A stretch of 64,000 nucleotides of DNA from Lepeophtheirus salmonis. Lineage: Eukaryota; Arthropoda; Copepoda; Siphonostomatoida; Caligidae. Position 1 is the stretch's first letter, and each line of letters starts with the position of its first letter. The notes below the pieces were generated by a model that did not search any database, was not told where the DNA came from, and saw only the letters and a list, made by a program, of their open reading frames with translations. Position numbers and translations under genes: made by a program. Below are positions 22,396 to 34,230 of this stretch, in pieces. The stretch covers positions 6,183,940-6,247,939 of the forward strand of contig NC_052131.2 of assembly GCF_016086655.4 (NCBI RefSeq), given 5' to 3'.

Positions 22396-24265
22396 TATTG
22401 TATTAGTACACAGAGCAAAGGCACTCAACTAAACATCCTCCTAATAGTATTTACATATATAAGATTTGCAATCCATGGTTAATTCATTCATATAGTTATT
22501 AGGAACTCTTATTGTATCCTATCTATACGAGTATATGTATATCCTAGACTAGTCTGAGATCCTTATTATTTTAAATAATTCAGTCCAAGTTCAAAGGTGT
22601 CTCCAAGATTATATTTATTATTATTGTTTTTTTTTGTTGTTTTTTTTTCTGCATTTTTCTAAAATTAAATTTTTTGGGAAAAAATCAGAAAAATAATTTT
22701 TGGGAAAATATTGTATAAATAAAATTATGAATTATACATAGCTATTGACAAAAAATTGATTTTTTAGTGAAGAAATTGCAAAAATTTACAGATTTTTACA
22801 AAAGATATAATTTTAATAAAAAAAAAAAAAAATAGAAAAATATAGTCCTGAAAAAAAATCCCCCTAACTTTAAAAAACTGGAAAAAATGAGGACGAAGTC
22901 TCGACGTGATTACATTTAGTGGCTTATGTACAAGTTGTAACTTGCAGAAGTTACATTTTCCTCATTTTTTAACGCCTGATTACATTAGAAGTCGTTTATA
23001 TTACCCAAATTTGTATATTGAAAAGATCATATCCTTTTGATATATTAAAATTACGTATTTAGGAGTAATATATTTACCTAACTTTAGGCAAAGGCAGAGT
23101 GCAACAATTCGGACAGTGAGGCATGGGCTTGACAAAAGTCGATTCAAAAAGTTATTTATTTGTTGCAGAAATTTTGGATCTTGATTTGGGGCCCCTTCAG
23201 AGAAAATAATATAGATTTTATTTTCTTAGGTAAATTCCATTAAATGAAGGTTTTTTAGAATATTTTTACTTTTTACTTTTTTGAATTGACCTTTTTTGTA
23301 ATAATGGGCCAATCTTACTTTTAAGCGAATGTACCACCACATGAAGGAATGTTGTTGTTTTTTTAAAGAGACATATTGAGATAAAAACATTTCTTTAAGT
23401 TATAATAGTAGAAATATTGAATAATGTGTCAAAAAATCCAAATCAGAACATTTATACGAGAAAAAAAAAAATCTTTTCATAATTTAGAGTATACACTTTT
23501 ATATTAGTGAAGTATGTGGGTATGCATAATATATTTAAAGGTTTAAGTTCAACTTTAACGGTCTAGGTTCCAGTCTTCGGTCTCGATTCTTTTTATAAAG
23601 GCTCATTTTGGTGAAGGGCACTTAAAACAAAGGACGTCACTAGAAAAATTCGGCCCCAGGAAGTGGCATTAGATGCAAATAGGGCTGCAGTTACCTTAAA
23701 CACAGAGTACATTGCGGCCCAAGTTTCAGAAGGGGCTCCGAAAATTAAGGTTATTTAAGCCAATGGTTTTCATTTTCAATGTGGGGGCCGTGAGGGGAGG
23801 CTAGGGGTGGGGGCAGGAAGATAGAGAATTGAGGATTGTTTTCAGTCTACAGATACATAGTACACATGTTTTGTATAAAGGGGGCCTCAGCAAAAAATAT
23901 AATAGTGTAGGAAGGCCTTGGTATGGTAAAGTTTGGGAAATCTTAGCTTAAGAATTATTATAGTTATCATATTTAAGGGCCCCGGTAAGCTTATAAGTGG
24001 TCCTCTAGCCCACCCCTTTTATTTACACCGTCTGGTGACTTATATCACTTTTCAAGTAGCCCTTAACTATTTGGAACTCAGATTCAACTGTATCACCCTG
24101 GTGACGTAAAAAAATCCTTGGAAAACGCTGTAATTGCACACACACAAAAAAAAAAAACAAATATATTTTGTATTTTCTTTATATATTCTAAAGATTATAA
24201 AGGTTCCAGATTTAGCGGTTCGAGAACCGAACCCGCTAGAACCACTAGAACGATATGGCAACAAC
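22396..24265. other. Gene-free stretch with AT-rich units
   Basis: 22640-22885 holds degenerate units with TTTTTTGGGAAAAAATCA, typical of the inside of the GGGCGTCC-ended family. A palindromic motif lies at 22926. 23560-24060 is a less AT-rich stretch with many G-runs and 'GGGCCCC', but it has no frame or splice pattern. Confidence 0.4.
22926..22959. repeat. ACAAGTTG palindromic motif, copy 3
   Basis: GTACAAGTTGTAACTTG is the exact reverse complement of 58173-58189. AGAAGTTACATTTT follows. Confidence 0.5.
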
Positions 24266-24650
24266 ATTGATTGTATACATATAGTCGTTGGTGTATTTTA
24301 ATTTAATTTTTTTTTGCATGAGGAATTTGACAAAATTTAATTGTATTAATTATTATACATATATTTTATATTTCCTTCCTTTGTGGCTACTCTTTTCAAT
24401 ATTTTATAAATAACGAGGAACACAGGATATTCTCAATCCTTTTTGGTTGTGAAATTGATGAGGCAAAAAGGCTGTCGAGTCATCAAAAATACATTAATAA
24501 TATGTTAGTTATATTTCTAGAGGGATACGCATTTGTATTTTTTTTTTCAAATCTTGGCTTTTCCGTGTACATTTCCTTCTGGCAAAAATACGTATTAGCT
24601 ACGTCCTACATGCATGGCATATTATGTGGCTCGTCAATACAAACTCATCA
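24266..24650. repeat. Dispersed repeat B, copy 1
   Basis: About 380 bases, highly similar to 32195-32580, including GCATGAGGAATTTGACAAAA, ACGAGGAACACAGGATATTC, GATGAGGCAAAAAGGCTGTC and TTATGTGGCTCGTCAA. The other copy ends in a run of A, hinting at retroposition. This copy is followed directly by the hAT element. Confidence 0.8.
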
Positions 24651-24662
24651 GGTTCATTAGAG

Positions 24663-25320
24663 CAGGGCTTCTGAAACTTTTCAGCCTGCGAACACAGAAA
24701 TAACGGTGCCAGAAACCGACGATCCCCAACGACTATGGAAGGTGTTCATAATGTTGGGTAAATGCATGTCTGTTCTCCTAGGAAGTTCACGCCCACATAT
24801 GCAAAAGGGCCCTGCTCGCTCGACCGACTCACACGGTTAGATCAGATCTCGTTCACGTGAAGCAGCTGATCCAACGTTACATTGATACTGTCAAAAATTT
24901 TCAGCTTTTTGCAAAATAGTTTTGGCCAGTTACCTTGTGACTGTTGCTGCTTTAAATTTACCTGTCACTATAAAAAAAGGAAACCCTTATTTTTTTGTTT
25001 TTTGTGGAGGAAAAAAAAAAAAAAACTGATTGGAAATGTGTCAGCTATTTATTTAGTAACTTTTACTTTGAAGAGGGGTTTTTAGAGGAAGGATGGGCTG
25101 TACTAAACTGCTGTTATGTTTCCTGTGTACTTTTTTGGTTTAGGCCTTAAACAAAATAATAACTAAATGCTCGGCTACAATTGCATGGTTTTATTCTAAT
25201 ATCAACTCATCTGTATATATTATACAACTTTTATTTATTTATAAATATAATTGTAGTTGTTTTTGGAATGCATTTCGCAACCCTGTGTCTGTGTTTCGTG
25301 ACCCCACTTTGGTGCCCCTG
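24663..25320. mobile_element. Non-autonomous hAT element with 8-bp target duplication
   Basis: A 658-base element bounded by CATTAGAG on both sides (24655-24662 and 25321-25328), a perfect 8-bp target duplication as hAT transposons make. The left end is CAGGGCTTCTGAAACTTTTC...CGAACACAG. The right end reversed is CAGGGGCACCAAAGTGGGG...CGAAACACAG, so the ends are short imperfect inverted repeats. No transposase frame exists inside. It landed next to the end of repeat B copy 1 and so is younger than that copy. Confidence 0.9.
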
Positions 25321-25328
25321 CATTAGAG

Positions 25329-25686
25329 TATTATTTTGTACTTATGAATGTTATTACTAATTAAGGCTATAGCGTAACTTTAAATTACTAACGGGTATTA
25401 AAATCCCCGGATGGATCTAACCGAGGCCCAAGTTCAACTGCCTCTGTCTAACCAGTTAACCCCCCACAAATAAGGAATCCCGTAGGATTATATATATATT
25501 TTTTGTATGGAGGGGGGCTTGGTTTTTTCAATTTCTTTTTTCAATTAAATTTTCTAGAAAAAAATTTCAAAATCTGTAGCTTTTCTAATAAAAAAATTTT
25601 TTTTTATTAGAAAAAAGTTACAAAAATCCAACGCTGATCACAAAAAAAAAAAAAAATTGTGAACAAAATTGAAAAAATTAAATTTA

Positions 25687-25724
<38 letters not shown>

Positions 25725-26429
25725 CAAATATTTACAGCAATTCTCAAAATGCAATGGTTATATTATTTTTAATAATAAAAACTTTGACACCCCGTTGATT
25801 GTAAATAGCGGGTTCCTAACTACTATAAATAAACCTATTATTATTAACTTTTATATCAAATCGTGTGACACTCAAAAATATGCAGACATTTCAAGAACAA
25901 ATCTTTAATTTTGGTTTTGGTATTTATATCAATATATTTTTTTTAAATGAATGTAGATTTTAACTTTTTTCTTTTTTTAGGCTAGTTTCTATATTTGGAG
26001 GAGAAAAATTAAAACCCTTATTTTATAATGTGTATATTTAGTTTGCAAATAACTATTAAAAAAGGCAAAACATTCACACACACTTTTATTGATTAATGAT
26101 TAATCCAATGTCTGGTTTTATTTATTTATCATTAGTGATGTATCAACTCCAGTCCGTCAAATAGAAAAAAAAAAGAAAAAAAAAAGAGGTGAAAACGTGT
26201 ATATTTTTTATTCTTTGAGGAATTATAATTAATTATTATAGTCAATTTCTATCAAGAAATTATTCTGATTAATCATTTAGGGGTGTCGCAAATAACTCTC
26301 AGAGTAGCAAAAAAATCATTGCTACAATAGAGGAAATATAAATCAATACTTATTATGTACTTGAAAGGGCCCAAATTACATTTACAAAGTTCTAAAACTT
26401 AACTTGTATCTCTATATTAATAAAAAATT
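25329..26429. other. Gene-free stretch with a decayed GGGCGTCC-type element
   Basis: At about 25471-25735 a left end, AAGGAATCCCGTAGGATTATATATA (degenerate GGGCGTCCGCAGGATTATATATA), is followed by AAATTTT units and a 30-plus run of A (25690-25721). The right end is lost. The part 26225-26275 belongs to repeat H. Nothing else is seen. Confidence 0.5.
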
Positions 26430-27100
26430 TGGTTCACTCTTTGTGGTAAACTAGAAAACGGGTGAACCAATCTACAACTTGTTTTTTCGCAGTATGGACA
26501 AAGTCCAGAACCTTCATTCTTACAAAATATTGCAACATGTTGGAAAATACAAAACAATTTCAGTCACTTGTTGTCACAATTAAAAAAAAAAATTCTTGAA
26601 ATTCTACAATACCAGACTCTGTACTAAAGGATAAATCTTTACTATAGCAATATTTTCTGACCTTATTAAAGGCATAAATACCCTCAGAAAAAAAAGTACA
26701 AAGTAACATGTAAATCTTCCTGTAGTTTATCCAAACAGTTCAAGAGTTTCTTACATTGGTTCCATTCCATGCTACGGCCTCGGTAGACAGTCCTAATTAT
26801 ATTGTGATTTACAGCCCATTTATATGCTTCACTGTTACCCCAATCAAGATTCAGTCCATCAAAGATTTGATTATCAGTTCTCGGCATTAAATGCAGCTCT
26901 GGAAGAGAAATGAGTTTAAGAAGCTGTGTATCCAAATCTCCATGTTGAAGAGGAGGATGAATACAATTGAAAAAATAATTGGCTCTTCATAAGACCTCAG
27001 TCATTTTCAAATGCTTGCAAGCATTCCAAAATTCTTCCAATACTTCTTACTCTGACATGTTCTCACAACGCACCTCTCTTTACTGAAGAACAACCCTCAC
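26430..27100 (-). pseudogene. Transposon-derived ORF remnant, family uncertain
   Basis: Minus strand: FFNCIHPPLQHGDLDTQLLKLISLPELHLM, continued by IFDGLNLDWGN.EAYKWAVNHNI and GRSMEWNQCKKLLNCLDKL, is open from about 26990 to 26684. Past a stop, further blocks (DFVHTAKKQVVDWF) follow in other frames. The order 'hPPLL.GD.D..VLdh.pLPELHLMLG...GNxCRxLL' is one I associate with repeated arthropod and cnidarian proteins that sit in transposons. Multiple frame breaks show it is dead. I cannot name the family. Confidence 0.4.
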
Positions 27101-28535
27101 AATACAAGCAGGTGTATTTAATGGCATGATATCTATATTGCAATTACAATATCTGTACTAATCCTATTTTAAATGTAGAGGGCTCTCCTCTTTATAGCAG
27201 GAATTCATTTTATCCACCCAAAATCATGTAACAGGCAGCTGATATTAAGAAGGATTTTAATTTATTTGGTTTCCAAATGTCGCGCTCCTGCTTTCTCCTC
27301 GCGCTCTTTTGGTCCTTATTAAGATATCAACTCTAACAATATGTACATTTCTATACAAACATTGGACATCCATTCCATATCCTTTCAAAGGTCTTTAATT
27401 TTGCAGACATTTACTTGACCAGTAATAAAATCTATATGAAAAAAGAAAAGAAAAGGAATGGTAACTAATATTCTAGACAATAGTAGAAGTGAACAATACT
27501 GAAGCAAGTCATATCGACTCTCAACATAGTAATGTGTTTGAAGGAGTTATTAAACATAACAATGTATAATATTAATAAGATTTTGAATCCATTTAAAAAA
27601 AATTAAGTTTATAAAGAGTTCACATTACTATTATTGTTTGTTGATGTTGAGTGATTAACTATAAACTGAAACGACTCTAAACAAAAATGGAATCAACCCA
27701 GCGTTTTTGAAATTCACTCAAGTCAAGTCCTCACTGAGTCGATAATGTCTGTAGTTGACACAACACTATTTATCATAATTCTTGTTATCAGATTGAATGT
27801 GCAATCTTGCATTTTTATATGTGTATGGCAGAGCAGATGGTACATGGAGCTCTCACGTGGTGTCCTCTTTCAACGATACTTTACTTTGAAGAAATGTATC
27901 AAAACTTAAAAATTTTATTACTAAAGGAAAAATTATTATTTTTTCTTATCTTTCATTCTGATTGGTTTAAAAGTGTGTATTTGCTCTATTCTCTTCTCAT
28001 AAGAAGTTCATAGTTATCACGTCTCCTTTAACATTCCGCAAAAATATTGATATCTCTTATTAAAAATAGATCTATTTCATTTGGCATTTATAGTATCATA
28101 ATGGTGAGTGGTATGTCGTACCTTTAATTGCACAAATAAGTCTTAAAACTACAATATAACTTCCAGCTCTAATTGAATTTTTCCGTTCCAAGAACAAAAT
28201 TTGGAGTCATTTTCTGCAATCTAAAAGAAGGCAATATTTTTTTTTCAAAAACGATCTATGAAAAATAAAACTCTCATTCATAGTTGGATCAAGACTATAC
28301 CAAGGTATCATTTAATTGTATGATTTCTTCGCAATTAATATTTACTTATTTATATTTCAATGATATTACGGTAAACATTATCATACTTAAAGGAAGCTGA
28401 ATAAAAACGTACGCTTATGTAGCAAATATTTTAGACTATAATTTTGAACAAACAAATTCAAACTTCCATAGAAAAATATTACCTACTTTCACTTGCCCTC
28501 TCTTAAGGAAATATGTCTTTCACTCTACATTTTAG
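27101..28535. other. Gene-free stretch
   Basis: A small GC pocket at 27278-27320 (TCGCGCTCCTGC, CTCGCGCTC) and an isolated CACGTG E-box at 27852 stand out, but neither has exon structure around it. Otherwise AT-rich filler. Confidence 0.4.
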
Positions 28536-28903
28536 GTTGTTCAAAACCAGTCCAGTTCCGGGTACTACTGTTTCATGCTCGGCTACCAGGTAAAAAAAAA
28601 AATGTTATTCGAAGTTAAGGCAAACGTTTATAGGTTTTATGGTCTACTATTATTTTTTCTGTAATCTTTACAGATTTCAAAAGGAAAATAATGGTCTACG
28701 AAAAAAAAGAAGTAACTTATTTTGAAAGAAATAAAATTATATTCTTATTAAATATAAAAAAAAACAAAGGCGATTTTAATTGTTTACCGTCCCATACTCA
28801 TCTTATAACAAAGAGAGACAGTCTGCTTCTTTGCTTTATTAATGGAACAGTTCCCCAAGTCTATTTACCCCTTCAAATAATTGATAATTTAAACTTGATG
28901 TAA
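28536..28903 (+). CDS. Candidate two-exon fragment, unrecognised
   Basis: 28536-28589 is a 54-base GC-richer segment between a TTTTAG acceptor and a GTAAAA donor. 28674-28903 follows a pyrimidine-rich TTTACAG acceptor. Joined in phase 1 they read CSKPVQFRVLLFHARLP, then DFKRKIMVYEKKEV... to the stop at 28901-28903. The first exon is also open as VVQNQSSSGYYCFMLGYQ. The second part is AT-rich and may be chance. No family recognised. Confidence 0.22.
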
Positions 28904-29100
28904 TCATCGCACAACTATAATAGAAGAAAATTTGAAAATTGAAATTTCTTGTCAAATAGTTATCTTACTAGTTCTAGATGAACAATATATCAAAACCAAA
29001 ACGAAGGAGACGGTACTCCATGCAGTTTTTGGCAATGAGCTCTGGAGAAAATTGAAGTCCTTCTCTATATAGAAGAATTATACAAGATAACTATTTTTGT

Positions 29101-29364
29101 ATGCTTAACATTTCATATTTGAGGATTTCGTCTGGATATTTAAATTTCAATACAGAACATCGAAAAACAACATTAATTTTTGATAAAGTATATTATTTTA
29201 GATGCATAGACTTCACTGATGGAAAATTTTATTGTACCAAAGCTGATAATACTCCTAAATGGACAATTTTATGCCTCATGATTAAAAGTGTAACATATGA
29301 TTATTATAGTGACGTCTTTACAATGGCCTCTGTTGTTATAGTCAACCCCAAAACAATTAAATAG
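29101..29364 (+). CDS. Hypothetical 87-residue open frame
   Basis: ATG-started frame containing NTEHRKTTLIFDKVYYFRC and FTDGKFYCTKADNTPKW. The residue mix, with spaced Cys and aromatic residues, is more protein-like than most open frames here, but I see no domain or splice context. It may be a transposon scrap. Confidence 0.2.
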   Translation: MLNISYLRISSGYLNFNTEHRKTTLIFDKVYYFRCIDFTDGKFYCTKADNTPKWTILCLMIKSVTYDYYSDVFTMASVVIVNPKTIK

Positions 29365-29865
29365 TGCAGAATGGCAGTTATTTAAATGATAACAAATCCA
29401 AAATTAGATTCTGTTGCCTTAGTGACAATTGAAAGACAATTTTTAGGTCAGATGAAATAATTATAATACTATAATATTTACTTATTATTAATCAGTGCAA
29501 CACCATCTGACCAATTAAAAAAAAGAATTAAGAATTTTAAACTTTTCAGTCAGTCCTATCCTATTTTAGTCAAGTACAAGTTCTATGATACTTGAGTGTA
29601 ATTAAACCATTATATATTTATACATAATATCAAAGTTTTAAACTACACTTAATCCTAAATGTTGTTTATTTCCAGTAATGCCTTGTAGGTACATGATATT
29701 CCTTATGTTTCTTTTACACTTAAAATGCTTTGTATATGCTAAGAGTGGAATGAAACTAAATGAATTGTTACAATTATAAATGTTCACAATATGTAACTAA
29801 TTATGTTCCAGTTTATCAGAATGTCTTCTTCATTAATGCCCAAAATGACGAAGTTCAATATAAAT

Positions 29866-30265
29866 AATTGTTAACAGCTAGTAAACAGGAGTGAGTTGTA
29901 GAGAAACCAATATATAAAAAAAAATGCTATGAACATTTTTGTGAAATATAATGCTATATAAAATGCTGATAAAATCAACCCTTTCATAGACCAGTGGATG
30001 CTTGTTGACCCCTTATTGATCGATTGGTTAACTCTAAGGGACTGATAACGACCACTTTGGAGTAGAAAATAGAGGGAAATTTGGTATGTACATAAATTAT
30101 ACTTTAGAGTAGAGAAAAGGGATTTGCAGATATATAACAGATAATTTTATTTAGCAATACTTTACGTCGTTATCTCTCCTTTATATTCTACCTACCTAAT
30201 TATTCAAAAAAATCCTTCATTCTGGGCGTGCAAAATACATATAGGTTTATCATTAATAATTATAA
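29866..30265. repeat. Dispersed repeat A, copy 2
   Basis: Second copy of the repeat at 21970-22395, same orientation, more diverged in the middle (CCTTATTGATCGATTGG). Its start lies about 7.9 kb from copy 1. Confidence 0.7.
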
Positions 30266-30494
30266 TATCGTTATTGAAGATCGATCTGATACTGTAAAAT
30301 TTTTTCGTGGACCAAAATAATTCGGTCTTTTAAAGAAATTTTATATAGACAGAGCTCAAATAAAATTTGGTCTGTGATAAACTATGTGTACTTCTACAAA
30401 ACTTATTTAAAAAAAGCCCATTGGACGTCAAGAGCAACTATAGTTTATAATATCAATTATAAACTTAATAATATTTACGTGTCTAAATATTTTT

Positions 30495-30680
30495 ATAGAT
30501 GGTTTTCACTGATGCCATAAATTGCAGTATATCTGAAGGAGACGTCCTCTTAGGGCCCCAAAATGGACTCTTTAACTATATTTTTGTAATAGATAAAATG
30601 GACAACACTCCAATAAATCTTCATGAAACTTCATCAAGTGGCTTTAAGAATTATAAAAGACCTAATAAAACAAAACTGCA
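30495..30680. repeat. Dispersed repeat C, copy 2
   Basis: Matches 4255-4410, same orientation. An open frame at 30499-30705 falls in it but reads as translated repeat, not a gene. Confidence 0.55.
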
Positions 30681-32190
30681 TTGGCTTTTAAAAAAAAAAA
30701 TGTAATTCTAAAGTTGTAAAAAATAATTTTAATTATAAATTAGTAGGAATTTATAGATCAACATGAAATTTGTACTTTTTTGGATTCGATTATAGGCGAG
30801 AAAAGTAGGATGATTAGAGAAAAATATCGTATTATTTCCAATCTAATAGCTTACTTATTATCTACACATAAGTTTTTATTGCGATATAATAACATATTTA
30901 TTTCTTTTTAGGCTCAGATAAATACTAAAACAAGACAATACATGGATAAATTTTTGATAGACAATAAGATTATTGTCTTCTTATGTATTTGTGGGTCCCG
31001 TTTTTACATCCAATAGTTGAATATTATCCTTATTATTAATAAAAAAAATGGTTTTCATTGTGATAAAACTTGATTGTTTATAGCTCCAAAATGACCGACA
31101 TTAATACCATATGAAAACGCTCTATTAAAACTTTAAGACAATGTAGTACTACAATTTTAATTTTATAAATATTTCCATAACTCTGAGTTGTCGTCGACTT
31201 ATTGCAGCTCAAACTTCTTTTAAAATATAATTTATGAAAAATTGGACATAAAGTATCGATTTTTTGAATAACGACACCATCAATTTTCTTTAAAGTCTCA
31301 TATTTGTTAAATATAGTCATCAAGGAATATCGAACAACTTTCAAAAGTTTTGGAAACGCTTTCGACATTTAAAGTCATGTTTTTACTACATGCAGATATA
31401 TACTCGTATATTAAGAGGCAAATGGGCAAAATATATGGCCCAAACAACTGCCATTATCTGCTTATAATTATTAATTAGGTACTTCCTATGTACTGGTCTT
31501 AAATACTATACCTCATTTAATCTAAATAAAGTTAAATCAACACGGTCTGGGTAGACATCAAAGGTAGATTTATTCAATTTATATACAGAAACATTAATTT
31601 GTGGACTTGGTCGCACTTGGTGCCAATGACAGCCTCCAAGAGGGTCTGAATAATAAGTTTTAAATAACTATATGGATATAAAATATAAAACTTTATTTTA
31701 GGTTATCAATGCTGTATTAATGGATTTATTTATGAATCAAAAATTAACGTAAATAAGGAAAATTTTGATTGCTGAAAATAACCATGCAGAAAAAAACACA
31801 CTCAAAATTAGCTGTATAACGTTAAAATAATATAAAGGAAAAACATCCATAATGACGTCAAGAGGGATAGATTTTACATTCTTTAAGGACCCACAAGTAG
31901 GACTGCTCTGGACCGTGATCCTCGGTCCTATATAAAGATATAGACACCACTAGTACTTATACTTAACTGAGGAAAAGCCTTACTACTCAAATCAACTTAT
32001 AATTAAATATATCATTATAATCTGGAAAGGAATATGAGGACTCGAATAGTATATATAAGGATTTGGACTCACTGGTGAGCAAAGACTCAAATGTTTTAGT
32101 AACTAAGGAGAATAGAAGAGGCATTAAAATCGAGAACTGACAAAAAATAAAGTACTTTTATATTATTCAGGTATGTACATGGTTGTACAT
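30681..32190. other. Gene-free stretch
   Basis: A 96-codon minus-strand frame (31078-31368) is Leu/Ile/Lys-rich with no recognised motif. 31545-31650 (GTAGACATCAAAGGTAGA, CTTGGTCGCACTTGG) looks like an unidentified repeat piece. Nothing firm. Confidence 0.4.
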
Positions 32191-32194
32191 CATA

Positions 32195-32580
32195 TATTGT
32201 ATACCTATAGTCGTTGTTGTATTTTAATTTAATTTTTTTTGCATGAGGAATTTGACAAAATTTAATTGTATTAATCATTGTATATATATTTTATATTTCC
32301 TTCCTTAGTAGCTACTCTTTTCAATATTTTATAAATAACGAGGAACACAGGATATTCTCAATCCTTTTTGGTTGTGAAATTGATGAGGCAAAAAGGCTGT
32401 CGAGTCATCAAAAAGACATTTATAATATGTAAGTTATATTTCTAGAGGGATATACATTTGTATTTTTTTTCAACTCTTGGCTTTTCCGTGTACATTTCCT
32501 TCTGGCAAAAATACGTATTAGTTACACCCTACATGCACAACTTATTATGTGGCTCGTCAACACAAAAAAAAAAAAAAAAT
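32195..32580. repeat. Dispersed repeat B, copy 2 with A-rich tail
   Basis: Very similar to 24266-24650. It ends GGCTCGTCAACAC followed by a run of A (about 32563-32579), which suggests a retroposed sequence such as a SINE. No RNA polymerase III A/B boxes could be pointed to with confidence. Confidence 0.75.
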
Positions 32581-32639
32581 GAAAGGATTTTTCTAAAAAG
32601 TAAGTCTTGGTAATATTTGTAGTCTTCGACAAATAATAA

Positions 32640-32900
32640 TTATCCTCAATTTTCTATTATTTAAATAGTACTTAAAGTAGAAAGAAATCTTCATCAAAAT
32701 CAAAGAATTATAAATGGATAGATTTGATTGGAAATGACCACATCGGGACCAAATTAAGTCTCATGAATCAAATAAAACATCTACAATATATATTTAGGCC
32801 TTTTAGGTACCTCTGATCATTCCAGAAATTTAAATAAAAACCCTAGGACTGACTAAAATATGTCTTTAAAGTATTTATATCTAACATGTTTAGAGTTGTA
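32640..32900. repeat. Dispersed repeat H, copy 2
   Basis: Collinear with 3376-3600 and 49075-49290: ACTTAAAGTAG, GACCACATCGGGACCAA, AAGTCTCATGAATCAAAT and AAAATATGTC. Diverged and non-coding. Confidence 0.5.
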
Positions 32901-33593
32901 TGTAATATGATCTGCCGGTATGCTAAAAAAGAAACCGAAAAATAAAATGGTAACTCGGACAATTTGAGGAATGTTTTGGAGCAGAGCAGATTAGCTGTTA
33001 TGACATGGTATTAGATAAGCTGAAAACTACTACTATAAGAGGAAGGAAATGAACACAAATCCTATTCTCTGTCTAACAGGGACATAGCCAAAAAAAATTT
33101 CCCGATGTCTATCCTCATTCCTGAGAAAGGACTAATTAAAAAAAAAAAAATAAGGATAACAGCATCGGAAAATAGTTAACATTGCTCGGATCGCCAACTA
33201 CAACAAAATTTAATCATATTTTCTAAAACTCTAACTATGTACAAGGGCACGACCAGTATAAATATTTATATCACGGTTATTTGAGGATTGCAAAATGGAT
33301 TACTTGACGTATTTTTCTTTTTCTTCAAATTTTCCTTTGAAATTTCAATTTAAAAAAAAAATTATATAATTGCTACAATTGTATTATAATTTCACATTGA
33401 TTATTTTAGCAAAGGAAATTGCAGTTCTTTTCTCTCTTCCTTATTGAGCAATGGTCAAATAAAGTATTCCTTACCTTGACAAAACTGATTGATCATCAGC
33501 CAAGTTGTTGTGAAATTACATTAACGTATACTTTTTCTTCTAGTTTTGTTTTAAATTGTGGATTCAATTCAACTTTATTGATGGGTTATGAAA
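32901..33593. other. Gene-free stretch
   Basis: AT-rich. A + strand open frame at 33419-33691 runs into the transposon end at 33594 and shows no family features. Confidence 0.4.
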
Positions 33594-34230
33594 TACAGGG
33601 GTGTGCAGAAGTATCTGGCCAATATTTTCTTATGAGTTTAAATAATAGTAAAAGGCATTTTAAGACAAAATTTATTACATATGAAATTTAAATTGAACAG
33701 TTAGCTGTTGTTGTATGACCACCTTCAGCATTGATCACCAACTTTAAACGGAACATAAAGGCTGAGCAGGCCTTTACTACATCTTTCTTGTTAAAGCATG
33801 ACATGTTCTTCTTCTTAGAGAGCTTTAGGGATCCCAAGAAACTATGAGTATTTTGGAAGGCCACTCATCAACTTTGATAACGACGTGGAACTCGCTGTTG
33901 AGGTAATTCATTACAGTTTGAGCAACATTACAAGGCGCTGATTCTTATATCCACATGGACCTTGTATCTGGAGAGTATGTGGCTTCCATCCATGACATCA
34001 CAATATTCTTATGAAGGTCCAAGTACAATGAGGAGGTCAACTTGATTATCATGGATGGAAACTTGGTCTTCATCACAAGAGGAACATTATCTCTTCCCTC
34101 CTAGAGACAGAGGTCATTTTTTGGGTTGTAATCAGCGTCCAAGGTGAAGTTTGAGTCATCACTGAATAGCTTTATGATGCTTGGATTTGGCGAAGTTACT
34201 TTGACCATTTTTTTAAAAATAAAATGCTAA
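33594..34230 (-). pseudogene. Tc1/mariner-like transposase, truncated broken copy
   Basis: A likely terminal repeat (ACAGGGGTGTGCAGAAGTAT) opens at 33596. On the minus strand, in changing frames, come SDDSNFTLDADYNPKNDLCL (first Asp region), EGRDNVPLVMKTKFPSMI, and near the end KKDVVKACSAFMFRLKLVINAEGGH, which fits the usual 'hhkACsrFr.RhEaVIeAeGgyie' C-terminus. The middle is scrambled by indels. The N-terminal half and the opposite end are missing. Confidence 0.7.

Noticed and set aside
24215..24245. tRNA-like GGTTCGAGAACC near CCGAACCC
   Set aside because: No acceptor, D or anticodon stems can be fitted around it.
25689..25721. Very long poly-A as a possible retroposon tail
   Set aside because: It lies inside AT-rich units of the GGGCGTCC family and not at the end of a defined copy.
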